14,046 nt of DNA from UBA3818 sp051881895 (GTDB lineage: Bacteria; Bacillota; Clostridia; Oscillospirales; Ruminococcaceae): contig JBJEQT010000083.1 in assembly GCA_051881895.1 (NCBI GenBank), positions 1 to 14,046 of the forward strand, written 5' to 3'. This document shows, piece after piece, positions 6,846-13,962 of the stretch. A program made the position numbers and the translations under genes. The stretch's first letter is position 1, and each line of letters begins with the position of its first letter. Under the pieces are notes generated by a model. That model ran no database searches. It worked only from the letters and a program-made list of their open reading frames with translations, and was not told the DNA's origin.

Positions 6846-6859
6846 GGTAAACGTTTTTA
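6846..6859. promoter_or_regulatory. cre/LacI-family-like operator upstream of the MATE promoter
   Basis: The 14 bases GGTAAACGTTTTTA fit the Firmicute catabolite-responsive element pattern TGWAARCGYTWNCW at 12 positions, with the perfect core AAACGTTT at 6849-6856. Its centre is about 21 bases before the MATE -35. The same core lies upstream of the MFS gene. Assignment to CcpA or another LacI-family regulator is inference. Confidence 0.35.
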
Positions 6860-6873
6860 TCGGAATTTCCGCC

Positions 6874-6902
6874 TTGCCCCTGTAGCTTCCGTGTGCTAAA
6901 AT
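6874..6902 (+). promoter_or_regulatory. Promoter of the MATE transporter gene
   Basis: -35 TTGCCC (6874-6879), a 17-bp spacer and -10 TAAAAT (6897-6902). The start would be near 6909, so the upstream in-frame ATG at 6901 falls inside the -10 and cannot be the start codon. The leader of about 110 bases holds a small hairpin CCGCC/GGCGG (6986-7001) directly before the ribosome binding site. Confidence 0.65.
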
Positions 6903-7020
6903 GGTGGTACTTTTGGCATGCCATTTGGCTTTTTTAACCGCGCAGATTTTTCGCCGTGCCGGTGAAAGCTGCCGAATATCATCAACCGCCGCAAAAGGCG
7001 GCAGAAGAGGCTATTGCAAC

Positions 7021-8409
7021 ATGTATAACAAAAAAGATGTATCCCGTCAGATTTACCGGATGCTGATTCCAATGATCCTGGAAAACGTTCTGACCACCTC
7101 CGCTTCGCTGGTCACCACTGCCATGGTAGGCCGTTTGACCGCGCTGGAAATTTCAGCGCAGGGCGTGGGCGGACGAATCACCAACACATATTTATCCCTG
7201 TTCAAGGGCCTGGCCATCGGCGTGACTGTTGTGGCCGCGCTGTATTTCGGGGAAGGGCGGCGGGACAAATGCCGCCGCACCGTGGAGCAGGCTTTCGCGA
7301 CCGCGGTCCCGCTGGGCATGGTCATCACCGGGCTGATCGCGGCTTTTCCCCGCTGGTTCATCCGCCTTTTCACCTCTGACGCGGATATTATGTCCTATGC
7401 CGTCGGCTACCTGCAGATTTTGTCCGTCGGACTGCCGTTCGTGGCCATTACCTGCTTTGTCACTGCCGCGTTCCAATCTCAGGGCAATACCAAAACCCCT
7501 ATGATGATCGCTGGGATCGTCAATATTATCAATATCGTGCTGGGCTGGCTTCTGATCTTCGGCAACCTGGGATGCCCCGCCCTGGGCTTATCCGGCGCGG
7601 GACTGGCGCTGGTCAGCGCCCAGATCTGCGGCGCGCTGATCGGCCTGGTGCTTTTGTACCACAAGCGTGTCGGCCTGTTCCACGGCGCGGATCACGGAAA
7701 GAGGTTTTTCTCCCTGGAGGGGAATTACCTGCGGGATATTTACACCACCGGCCTGCCCGCCTCCTGTGAAAATCTGCTGTGGCAATTTGCCACCATCATC
7801 ATCAGCCGTGTCATTCTTTCCTATGGCACCAACAGCTATGCCGCCTATCAGCTGGGGCTTCAGGCCGAAGGGGTGTGCGATATGCTGTCGGTCGGTTTCA
7901 TCACCGCTTCCACGACCCTCGCGGCCCGCGCTATCGGCCAGCGAAACGACGCGCTTTATAAAATGTATTTTAAGCAGCTGATCCGCATCTCCATGACGAT
8001 CAGCGTCTTTACCTGCGCGGTACTGTTTTTCTGCCCCCGCCTGCTCATGAGCCTTTTGACCGATAAACAGGAACTGATCGAAATCGGCATGAAATATGTT
8101 TTCATCATGGGATTTGCCCAAATCCCTCAAAACCTGTCCAAGATTTTTAACGGTACCATCCGTTCGGCAGGCCATAAATACACCCCGATGGTCATTTCGT
8201 TTACCGGCATCTGGCTGGTTCGGGTGGTGCTGTGCTGCCTGTCCGGCTGGGTATTCCACTGGGATATCGTCGCCCTGTGGTGGGCCATCGCGCTGGATCA
8301 GATCGTGCGTATCCTTTTCAGCGTTATTTTCTTCTGGAAAAAACGGGTATACCACGCCGTCGAGGGGCTTGCGCCTCTTCCGGAAGAAAACGCCGCTTCC
8401 CAAGCCTGA
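7021..8409 (+). CDS. MATE-family efflux transporter
   Basis: Predicted inner-membrane multidrug/toxin exporter that uses a sodium or proton gradient. The 462-residue product has the expected length and about 12 membrane segments in two MatE repeats. The first opens with the typical IYRMLIPMILENVL and VTTAMVGRL; the second half begins near YLRDIYTTGLPASCENLLWQ and includes the family pattern AAYQLGLQAEG. The chosen ATG follows AGAAGAGG by ten bases; an in-frame extension to 6901 would overlap the promoter -10 and is rejected. It forms a single-gene unit with its own promoter and a strong terminator. No MarR/TetR-type regulator is adjacent. The substrate cannot be predicted; Firmicute members of this group range from drug exporters to uncharacterised housekeeping transporters. 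Confidence 0.93.
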   Translation: MYNKKDVSRQIYRMLIPMILENVLTTSASLVTTAMVGRLTALEISAQGVGGRITNTYLSLFKGLAIGVTVVAALYFGEGRRDKCRRTVEQAFATAVPLGMVITGLIAAFPRWFIRLFTSDADIMSYAVGYLQILSVGLPFVAITCFVTAAFQSQGNTKTPMMIAGIVNIINIVLGWLLIFGNLGCPALGLSGAGLALVSAQICGALIGLVLLYHKRVGLFHGADHGKRFFSLEGNYLRDIYTTGLPASCENLLWQFATIIISRVILSYGTNSYAAYQLGLQAEGVCDMLSVGFITASTTLAARAIGQRNDALYKMYFKQLIRISMTISVFTCAVLFFCPRLLMSLLTDKQELIEIGMKYVFIMGFAQIPQNLSKIFNGTIRSAGHKYTPMVISFTGIWLVRVVLCCLSGWVFHWDIVALWWAIALDQIVRILFSVIFFWKKRVYHAVEGLAPLPEENAASQA

Positions 8410-8419
8410 ATCCAACTGC

Positions 8420-8456
8420 AAAAAAGAGTCTGGCCTTGGCGTCGGGCTCTTTTTTT
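8420..8456 (+). terminator. Rho-independent terminator after the MATE gene
   Basis: A stem of about 15 bp including G-T pairs (8420-8434 with 8441-8455) with a loop of about six bases. The A-rich 5' arm pairs with the terminal run of seven T residues (8450-8456). Confidence 0.85.
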
Positions 8457-8523
8457 GTGGATACAAAACACATAGCCAAGGACTGCTTTTTTGTAATTTG
8501 CGGTGAATATTACCAAAAATAAA

Positions 8524-8541
8524 CACGAAAACGTTTAAGTG
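8524..8541. promoter_or_regulatory. LacI-family/cre-like operator upstream of the MFS promoter
   Basis: CACGAAAACGTTTAAGTG is an 18-bp imperfect palindrome centred on CG, with seven of nine half-site positions symmetric. It matches the cre pattern TGWAARCGYTWNCW at 11 of 14 positions. Its centre is about 31 bases before the MFS -35, ten bases (one helical turn) further than the matching site before the MATE promoter. Confidence 0.4.
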
Positions 8542-8563
8542 AAAAAGTCCTTTTAAAACCATA

Positions 8564-8592
8564 TTGACAAGGTTCTTTTCCCCCGGTATATT
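8564..8592 (+). promoter_or_regulatory. Strong promoter of the MFS transporter gene
   Basis: Consensus -35 TTGACA (8564-8569), a 17-bp spacer and -10 TATATT (8587-8592). Transcription should start near 8599, so an in-frame ATG at 8598 is at or before the transcript start and the ATG at 8646 is the realistic start codon. Confidence 0.8.
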
Positions 8593-8645
8593 GGGATTTG
8601 CCCGTCCGCGGGCCTATTTTTCACACAGAAAGGCAGGTCCTTCCC

Positions 8646-9932
8646 ATGGCGCAGAAAAAAACGGTGCTGCAATCCCTGCGGGAACTGCGGGGCAACGCCC
8701 GGGTAGCGGTCTTCCATGAGCCATTCTGGTCGATCCCTTATGGGTTTTACAGCTTTTATCTGAGCCTTTATATGAAAAGTCAGGGTGTTACCGACGTCCA
8801 AATCGGCTTTTTGATTTCCTTAAACTTTATCGTGGGCACCGTTCTGGCGCTGTTTGCCGGGGTGATGGTGGATAAATTGGGCCGCCGCCGGACAACGATC
8901 CTCTTTGGCCTGATCAGCTGGCCGGGATCGGCGCTGTTAAACTTTTTCGCCCATAGCTTCTGGATGTTTGCCGTCGCGCAAATTGTCTGTGCCTTCAGCA
9001 AGATCAGCGACATCGGCTGGCAGCTGATCTTGATCGAGGACGCCGACGACGAACAGCGGCTGACCTCCTTTAATATGTTTGGTATTATCGATATCCTGGC
9101 GGGCTTTTTCACCCCCATCGCGGGCATTATCGTAGGCAATCTGGGAGTGGTAAAAGCCGAACGGGGATTTTTGCTGTTTGGCTCCATCTGCATGTTCATC
9201 ATGATCATCCACCGGCATTTTCAATTTCACGAAACGGACATGGGCCGCGCGGCAGTGGAACGCTCCCGCTCTGTCAGCTATTGGGGTACGCTGAAAAACA
9301 GCCTGGCGCAGATGAAGAGCGTCGTCTCCAGCGGCAATCATAAGCTGAGCTGCGTGCTGACGATTGTTGTGCTTTTCAGCGCCTATCAGCCCATCGGCGC
9401 TTACTCCAGCCTTTACTTTGCCCCTTATCTCACCGATGTTGTCGGGTTGGACGCCGCGGTGATCTCCGTGCTGGGCATCGTCAACTCCCTTTTTATGCTG
9501 GCGGTTTATTTGTTCGCCATTCCGGCCATGAGCCACTTTAATAAATTGTTTTCTCTGACCGTAGGCCTCGGCATCCAGATTCTTTCCATGGTTTCCCGCA
9601 TTTTCATCCCCTCGGGCAGCATCGTCTGGACCATCCTCTCGGTTGCGCTGTTCTCCGTTGGGTTTGGCCTGTGCCGCCCCTTTTTGGACGCACTGATGGC
9701 AGAGGCCTCTCCGGAAGAAGAGCGCTCCGGCATCTACGCTTTGAAAAACGTGCTGATCTCTTTGACATCAGCGCTGGCAGGCAGTTTGTCCGGTTTTCTG
9801 TACCGGCTCAACCCAAAAAGCATTTATCTGGCATCGATGGCGCTGCTGGCCATTTGTATTCTTCTGATTTTCCGCTATTTTGGGCAGAAGCAGCGCGAGG
9901 AACGGCGGGCGTTATCCGGCAGCCTTCGGTAA
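8646..9932 (+). CDS. Major facilitator superfamily (MFS) transporter
   Basis: Predicted secondary transporter in the cytoplasmic membrane. The 428-residue product has about 12 hydrophobic segments in two halves with a central hydrophilic stretch near residues 195-235. The MFS signature between helices 2 and 3 is present as GVMVDKLGRRRT (72-83), with Asp76 and the Gly-Arg-Arg. The N-terminal FHEPFWSIPYGFYSFYLSLY is typical of sugar/drug-type MFS proteins in Firmicutes. The start at 8646 follows AAAGGCAGG by eight bases; an upstream ATG (8598) coincides with the predicted transcription start. It is a single-gene unit with a strong promoter and tandem terminators. Its position just before a cluster of sugar-type kinases invites a link with their substrates, but separate promoters mean this is only a possibility. 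Confidence 0.92.
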   Translation: MAQKKTVLQSLRELRGNARVAVFHEPFWSIPYGFYSFYLSLYMKSQGVTDVQIGFLISLNFIVGTVLALFAGVMVDKLGRRRTTILFGLISWPGSALLNFFAHSFWMFAVAQIVCAFSKISDIGWQLILIEDADDEQRLTSFNMFGIIDILAGFFTPIAGIIVGNLGVVKAERGFLLFGSICMFIMIIHRHFQFHETDMGRAAVERSRSVSYWGTLKNSLAQMKSVVSSGNHKLSCVLTIVVLFSAYQPIGAYSSLYFAPYLTDVVGLDAAVISVLGIVNSLFMLAVYLFAIPAMSHFNKLFSLTVGLGIQILSMVSRIFIPSGSIVWTILSVALFSVGFGLCRPFLDALMAEASPEEERSGIYALKNVLISLTSALAGSLSGFLYRLNPKSIYLASMALLAICILLIFRYFGQKQREERRALSGSLR

Positions 9933-10000
9933 AACAGAATCTCTTTTCTGCCCGGGGACAGTCGTTCCGCGGCGGAGCAGCACTCTTTTTCACGATTTTA

Positions 10001-10029
10001 TCCGGCGGGATTTCCCGCCGGATTTTTTT
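10001..10029 (+). terminator. Rho-independent terminator after the MFS gene
   Basis: A 9-bp perfect stem TCCGGCGGG/CCCGCCGGA (10001-10009 with 10014-10022), a 4-base loop and seven T residues (10023-10029). Confidence 0.93.
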
Positions 10030-10054
10030 GGCGGACCCACCAAAAGGGCACAGG

Positions 10055-10079
10055 AAAAATCAGGCAAAAGCCTGATTTT
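10055..10079. terminator. Second, symmetrical hairpin between MFS gene and kinase cluster
   Basis: AAAATCAGGC/GCCTGATTTT (10056-10065 with 10070-10079) is a perfect 10-bp stem with an AAAA loop. A-tract and T-tract flank it, so it could end transcription in either direction or act as a back-up terminator. It ends 23 bases before the -35 of the first kinase promoter. Confidence 0.6.
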
Positions 10080-10102
10080 CGTTATAAACGTCCTATGAGG
10101 TC

Positions 10103-10131
10103 TTTACAGAAAAATTTTTGTATGGTAGCAT
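10103..10131 (+). promoter_or_regulatory. Promoter of the first two kinase genes
   Basis: -35 TTTACA (10103-10108), a 17-bp spacer and -10 TAGCAT (10126-10131), giving a leader of about 69 bases. The -35 hexamer is identical to that of the third kinase's promoter. Confidence 0.55.
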
Positions 10132-10206
10132 AGAAAAAGGAAGGACACCCTGCGCGGTTTTCGTTTTGGCGCTGGGCGGTACATCTGAAAGAAAGGATGG
10201 AATAAA

Positions 10207-11097
10207 ATGGTTCGGATCATCGGCATCGGAGATGCCAAAATGGACAAAAACATCACGGATATGATCGCCTATCCCGGCGGCCAGGCAATGAATATTGCCG
10301 TAAACGCCAAGCTGCAGGGAGCACAGGCCGGCTTTATCGGCTGCATCGGCGACGACGTTTTGGGCCAGCACCTGGCAAAAACCCTGGATGAGCTGGGCGT
10401 AGACCGCAGTCACAGCCATATCGTACACACGGACAACGCCGCTACCAAATATCAGGTCATCGACGGCGAACGTGTCTGGGGCGGAACCAATCCTCGGCCG
10501 ATTTCCCCTTTGCAGATGGCGATCCGCTTTATGCTGCCGTTTTACGGTCTGTCCGGCGAGGATATGGACTATATCAAAACGTTTGACGCGGCCCATCTTT
10601 GCAACACCGCCCATATGGATGAATACCTGCCTCAGTTGAAAGCGGCGGGCATGGTGCTGTCCTATGATTATTCCAACGACCATCTGAAGCCCGGATTTAT
10701 GGAAAACGTGGCCCCGTATGTGGATATCAGCCTGTTTTCCGCCAGCAAAATGACCGAAACCCAAATGATGGAAGGGTTGGTCAAAGCGCATACGCTGGGC
10801 ACCCGCATTGCCATTGCAACCAAAGGCGACGAAGGCGCGACCTTGTATGATGGCAACCGTTTCTACACGCAAAAACCCGATTTATGCGACGCGGTGGACA
10901 CCATGGGAGCCGGCGACGCATTCATTTCCGCATTTCTGGTGGACTTTGTTGGTTCTCAGGGGCTTCAGGCCCGCACCGAGCAGCAGCGGGAAGAAAAAAT
11001 CCGCCATGCGCTGGCTTATGCGTCGGCCTGGGCGGCCAAAGCCTGTATGACCCCCGGCGCATTCGGCCATGGATGCAAAATCGATAAAGAGGATTAG
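10207..11097 (+). CDS. PfkB-family sugar kinase, fructoselysine-kinase-like (copy 1)
   Basis: Predicted cytosolic ATP-dependent kinase of the ribokinase/PfkB fold. The 296-residue product shows the N-terminal GIGDAKMDKN, the diglycine substrate loop PGGQAMNIAVN (23-33), the GDD(x)G strand near 48-53, the ATP-side TKGDEGATLYDG (205-216) and the DTMGAGDAF signature (231-239) with Asp237 as catalytic base. From memory, E. coli FrlD (fructoselysine 6-kinase) is the nearest characterised type: it shares the GG-NVAV loop, the VGDDDYG and DISHVHT stretches and DTMGAGDSF. The start follows AGGATGG by six bases. By hand alignment this copy is the most divergent of the three, about half identical to the others, and lacks their LLSCSH motif (SLFSAS instead). 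Copy 2 follows after 65 bp, probably in the same transcript. The substrate is unproven. Confidence 0.88.
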   Translation: MVRIIGIGDAKMDKNITDMIAYPGGQAMNIAVNAKLQGAQAGFIGCIGDDVLGQHLAKTLDELGVDRSHSHIVHTDNAATKYQVIDGERVWGGTNPRPISPLQMAIRFMLPFYGLSGEDMDYIKTFDAAHLCNTAHMDEYLPQLKAAGMVLSYDYSNDHLKPGFMENVAPYVDISLFSASKMTETQMMEGLVKAHTLGTRIAIATKGDEGATLYDGNRFYTQKPDLCDAVDTMGAGDAFISAFLVDFVGSQGLQARTEQQREEKIRHALAYASAWAAKACMTPGAFGHGCKIDKED

Positions 11098-11103
11098 TTT
11101 CAT

Positions 11104-11117
11104 ACGGCTTCTGCCGT
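11104..11117 (+). repeat. Small intercistronic hairpin between kinase copies 1 and 2
   Basis: ACGGC/GCCGT with a TTCT loop (11104-11117), seven bases after the stop codon. It lacks a T run, so it is more likely an RNA-stabilising or attenuating structure than a terminator. Confidence 0.45.
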
Positions 11118-11162
11118 TTGGCTAAATAGATCAGACAATATCAACGAAATGAGGTTATCATT

Positions 11163-12038
11163 ATGGTAAGAGTCATCGGCATCGGAGACAGCATGGTCGA
11201 TAAAAACCTGACCTCCGGTATTATGTATCCCGGCGGCCAGTCCCTGAACATCCCGGTCAACATGCATCTTCTGGGCGCGGAATCCGCGTTCATCGGCTGC
11301 TTCGGCAACGACTATGTGGCGGAGCACATGAAAAAGACCCTGGATGAAATCGGCATCGACTACTCCCATTCCCACACCTATCCGGTTCCCAACTGCGCCG
11401 CTCACTACCGGGTCATCGACAACGACCGGGTGTTCGTTCGTCCCCCCAAAAAAATCAACCCCATGACCCGCGCGCTGTTCCAGATGCTGGATTACGAGGG
11501 CTTTTCCGAAGAGGACATGGCTTACATCAAAACGTTTGATGTGGTCCATTGCTCCAACGACAGCGGCATTGAAGCATATTATCCGGATTTTAAAGCGCAG
11601 GGCATCAAAATCTCTTTCGACTTCTCTTTGGAGCATGAAAAAGAGGGTTACATGGAACAGATCTGCCCCAACGCTTATTTCGTCCTGCTCTCCTGCAGCC
11701 ATTTGAGCGAGACCGAGACCCAGGAGCGGCTGATCAAAGCCCATACGCTCGGCGCAAAAATCTGCATTGGCACCCGGGGCAGCAAGGGCTCCATCTGCTA
11801 TGACGGCAACCGGTTCTATCATCAGCCGCCTCACTGGCTGGAGAACGTCGTAGATACCATGGGCGCTGGCGACGCATTCATCTCCGCGTTTTTGTATCAG
11901 TTCATCGACAACGGCGGTTACGACGCGGAGGATAAATCCGAGATCATTTCCAAAGCGCTGGAATTTGCGGCGGATTATTCTGCCAAATCCTGCATGATCG
12001 AGGGCTCCTTCGGCCATGGCGTTCCTTTTAAAGACTAA
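11163..12038 (+). CDS. PfkB-family sugar kinase, fructoselysine-kinase-like (copy 2)
   Basis: Second ribokinase-fold kinase of the cluster, 291 residues. It keeps the diglycine loop PGGQSLNIPVN (23-33), GNDY at 48-51, YSHSHTYPVPNC (67-78), the ATP-side TRGSKGSICYDG (204-215) and DTMGAGDAF (231-239) with Asp237 as catalytic base. Residues 91-112 (FVRPPKKINPMTRALFQML) differ strongly from copies 1 and 3, and Pro31 replaces the Ala found in both at the substrate loop. By hand count it is about two thirds identical to copy 3, so these two arose from the more recent duplication. GAGG lies eight bases before the ATG. No clear separate promoter is seen in the 65-bp gap after copy 1, and a strong terminator follows. 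A fructosamine or related sugar-conjugate substrate is inferred from the FrlD resemblance only. Confidence 0.88.
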   Translation: MVRVIGIGDSMVDKNLTSGIMYPGGQSLNIPVNMHLLGAESAFIGCFGNDYVAEHMKKTLDEIGIDYSHSHTYPVPNCAAHYRVIDNDRVFVRPPKKINPMTRALFQMLDYEGFSEEDMAYIKTFDVVHCSNDSGIEAYYPDFKAQGIKISFDFSLEHEKEGYMEQICPNAYFVLLSCSHLSETETQERLIKAHTLGAKICIGTRGSKGSICYDGNRFYHQPPHWLENVVDTMGAGDAFISAFLYQFIDNGGYDAEDKSEIISKALEFAADYSAKSCMIEGSFGHGVPFKD

Positions 12039-12048
12039 TGAGCCTTTT

Positions 12049-12077
12049 ACGGCCTGGTTTTTCCAGGCCGTTTTTTT
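12049..12077 (+). terminator. Rho-independent terminator closing the copy 1-copy 2 operon
   Basis: A 9-bp perfect stem ACGGCCTGG/CCAGGCCGT (12049-12057 with 12063-12071), a five-T loop and a run of seven T residues (12071-12077). Confidence 0.93.
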
Positions 12078-12130
12078 CATGCGGCAAAAAATGTACTGTC
12101 ATCTGACAAAAGCGCATTGGGGGAGTAAAA

Positions 12131-12601
12131 ATGGGGCATTGGGGATTTTCTTATATCGGCTGTATCTGGCTTTTGATGCTGATCCTTCCCAATCTGGCCT
12201 GGACCCGCTGCAAACCGCAGGGGTATTCCGCCGAAGGGGAAAGCCGCGCGCTTTTAGCCATGGAGCGTACCGGGGAGGTTTGTGTCAGCGTTTTTTCCGT
12301 GTGCTTCTCCGATTATAATCTGCGTCCGCTTTCTCCGTGGATTTTTTGGCTGACCGGCTCTTTTTTACTGATGCTGATGTACGAGGCCTGGTGGGTTCGT
12401 TATTTTTGCAGTAAGCGGACACTGGCGGATTTTTATAGCAGCTTTTGGGGCGTTCCGGTGGCCGGAGCTTCTCTGCCGGTGCTGGCATTTCTTCTGCTTG
12501 CCATATATGGGCGCGTTTTGTGGCTGGGATTGTCCGCCGTTTTGCTGGGGATCGGCCATATCGGTATCCATCTGCAGCACCGGCGTTCCCTTTCGTCCTG
12601 A
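12131..12601 (+). CDS. Small multi-pass membrane protein of unknown function
   Basis: The 156-residue product is not assignable to a characterised family by me, though its pattern resembles a conserved Firmicute hypothetical membrane protein. Visible features: hydrophobic segments at about 4-24, 46-62, 68-90, 105-125 and 128-147; a first helix beginning MGHWGFSYIG and ending in WTRCKPQGYS; an aromatic run MYEAWWVRYF (83-92) and an FYSSFWGVPVAGASLPV stretch (101-117) that looks like the conserved core. A very strong GGGGGAG five bases before the ATG supports translation. It sits between the terminator of kinases 1-2 and the promoter of kinase 3, so its link with the kinases may be only positional. 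I see no clear promoter or terminator of its own. Transport of a kinase substrate is conceivable, but nothing in the sequence shows it. Confidence 0.75.
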   Translation: MGHWGFSYIGCIWLLMLILPNLAWTRCKPQGYSAEGESRALLAMERTGEVCVSVFSVCFSDYNLRPLSPWIFWLTGSFLLMLMYEAWWVRYFCSKRTLADFYSSFWGVPVAGASLPVLAFLLLAIYGRVLWLGLSAVLLGIGHIGIHLQHRRSLSS

Positions 12602-12736
12602 CCGGCGCTATCCATGCTGGGCGAGAAGGGGTCGTTCTCTCCGGCAATGCTTTTTTCCACAAGCAAAAGGCGCAAACTGCCTAAAATTCTCCCTTCAAAA
12701 TTGTTATTTCACGAAAAAGAAACCGCGCTTTGTGAG

Positions 12737-12765
12737 TTTACATCTTTGCTTTTTTCTGATAAGAT
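12737..12765 (+). promoter_or_regulatory. Promoter of the third kinase gene
   Basis: -35 TTTACA (12737-12742), a 17-bp spacer and -10 TAAGAT (12760-12765). Transcription would start near 12772, about 30 bases before the start codon. The upstream in-frame ATG at 12783 lies just before the GAGGTGG ribosome binding site. Confidence 0.6.
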
Positions 12766-12800
12766 AATGACAGGCTCAATCTATGAAAGAGGTGGAAATT

Positions 12801-13685
12801 ATGGTAAAAGTAATTGGTGTCGGCGACTGCATGGTCGATAAAAACCTGTCCAACGGTATGATGTATCCCGGCGGCCAGGCTTTGAATATTGCGGTTAATA
12901 CCAAGCTGTGCGGTGCGCAGTCCGCGTTTATCGGTGCGTTCGGCGACGACTATGTTGCAGATCACATGAAGAAAACCATGGATGAAATCGGTCTGGATTA
13001 CTCCCACTCCCATTTTTATCATGCGCCCAACGCTTTTTCCCGCTATAAAGTCATCGACAATGACCGGGTGTTCCAGGGCTCTCCCAATGGCCGCCGTAAT
13101 CCCCTGCAGGGTGCGATTCGCCGGATGCTGGCCTACGAGGGATTTTCCAAGGAAGATATCGAGTATATCAAAAGCTTTGACGTGATGCACACCAGCAACG
13201 GTGCGTTTATTGAAGAGTACCTGCCGGAGCTGGCGGGCGAGGGCATCAAAATTTCTTACGACTTTTCTTTGGATCATATGAAAGAAGGCGTAATGGAAAA
13301 AGTTTGCCCCAGCTGCTATTTTGTTCTTCTCTCCTGCAGCCACATGACCACGACCGAAATGCAGGAACAGCTGATCAAAGCGCATACCCTGGGCGCGAAG
13401 ATCTGCGTTGGAACCCGCGGCAGCGAAGGCTCCACCTGCTATGACGGCGATCGTTTTTACACCCAGGCGCCCCATTGGAAAGAGCATGTAGTGGATACCA
13501 TGGGTGCTGGCGACGCGTTCATTTCCGCATTTTTGTATGATTTCATCGGCCATGACGGATTCAACGCCGCGGACAAATCTGAAATCATCAAACACGCGCT
13601 GGATTTTGCCGCAGAATACTCGGCTAACTCCTGCATGGTAGAAGGCGCTTTTGGGCATGGTGTTCCCTACCTGAGCGAAGAATAA
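12801..13685 (+). CDS. PfkB-family sugar kinase, fructoselysine-kinase-like (copy 3)
   Basis: Third ribokinase-fold kinase, 294 residues. It has the diglycine loop PGGQALNIAVN (23-33), GDDY (48-51), YSHSHFYHAPN (67-77), the ATP-side TRGSEGSTCYDG (205-216) and DTMGAGDAF (232-240) with Asp238 as catalytic base. The C-terminal FGHGVP motif is shared with copy 2, and the LLSCSH stretch (176-181) is identical in both. The segment after DNDRV (FQGSPNGRRNPLQ, 91-103) is one residue longer than in copy 2 and is the most variable region. I chose the ATG at 12801 because AGAGGTGG lies five bases upstream and every copy then starts MV(R/K)(V/I)IG. It is transcribed from its own promoter, so it can be expressed apart from copies 1 and 2. 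FrlD-like activity is inferred; the substrate may differ among the copies. Confidence 0.88.
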   Translation: MVKVIGVGDCMVDKNLSNGMMYPGGQALNIAVNTKLCGAQSAFIGAFGDDYVADHMKKTMDEIGLDYSHSHFYHAPNAFSRYKVIDNDRVFQGSPNGRRNPLQGAIRRMLAYEGFSKEDIEYIKSFDVMHTSNGAFIEEYLPELAGEGIKISYDFSLDHMKEGVMEKVCPSCYFVLLSCSHMTTTEMQEQLIKAHTLGAKICVGTRGSEGSTCYDGDRFYTQAPHWKEHVVDTMGAGDAFISAFLYDFIGHDGFNAADKSEIIKHALDFAAEYSANSCMVEGAFGHGVPYLSEE

Positions 13686-13711
13686 TCAGTTTCTTTTTAA
13701 CGCAATCGGGC

Positions 13712-13738
13712 TCCGGCGAAATTTTCGCCGGACGCCTT
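13712..13738 (+). terminator. Probable terminator after the third kinase
   Basis: A 9-bp perfect stem TCCGGCGAA/TTCGCCGGA (13712-13720 with 13724-13732) with a short loop. The following tract (CGCCTTCTTTTG) is pyrimidine-rich but broken, so this is a weaker terminator than the others in the window. Confidence 0.65.
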
Positions 13739-13748
13739 CTTTTGCGCT

Positions 13749-13817
13749 TATCACGCAGCCAGACGGCACACGCGTCCCACCTGTTGCCCTACCGCGTGAT
13801 ACCGCAGGCATACCTGC
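13749..13817. repeat. Inverted repeat and hairpin upstream of the tRNA
   Basis: TATCACGC (13749-13756) and GCGTGATA (13794-13801) are exact 8-bp inverted copies 37 bases apart. Directly after comes a hairpin GCAGG-cata-CCTGC (13804-13817). The region carries no credible gene. It might be a structured RNA or a binding site; I cannot assign it. Confidence 0.4.
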
Positions 13818-13962
13818 ATAAACACCAAAAGGCGCCGGCTCCGTGATTCGGCATCGAACCCGCCGGGAAATTGGCGTCTGTTTGATGTTTCTCCGTTTTG
13901 TTTTAGGAAGTCATAAGGGCTGCTCTGCTGCTTTTTTCGTATTTTTCCTCTTTTCACAATAT

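Noticed and set aside
6901..7020. N-terminal extension of the MATE protein
   Set aside because: Its ATG lies inside the predicted -10 element, and the extra residues do not resemble a MATE N-terminus; the ATG at 7021 gives the normal family length.
7588..8562. Long minus-strand open frame opposite the MATE gene
   Set aside because: Composition is that of an antisense shadow (rich in His, Gln, Asp, Gly), it has no ribosome binding site of note and lies opposite a clear gene.
8598..8645. N-terminal extension of the MFS protein
   Set aside because: The upstream ATG coincides with the predicted transcription start; AAAGGCAGG serves the ATG at 8646.
11100..13658. Long minus-strand open frames opposite kinase copies 2 and 3 (and a shorter one opposite copy 1)
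   Set aside because: They recur because the kinase genes share codon usage; the products look alike for that reason and match no protein family. They overlap terminators and promoters of the plus-strand genes.
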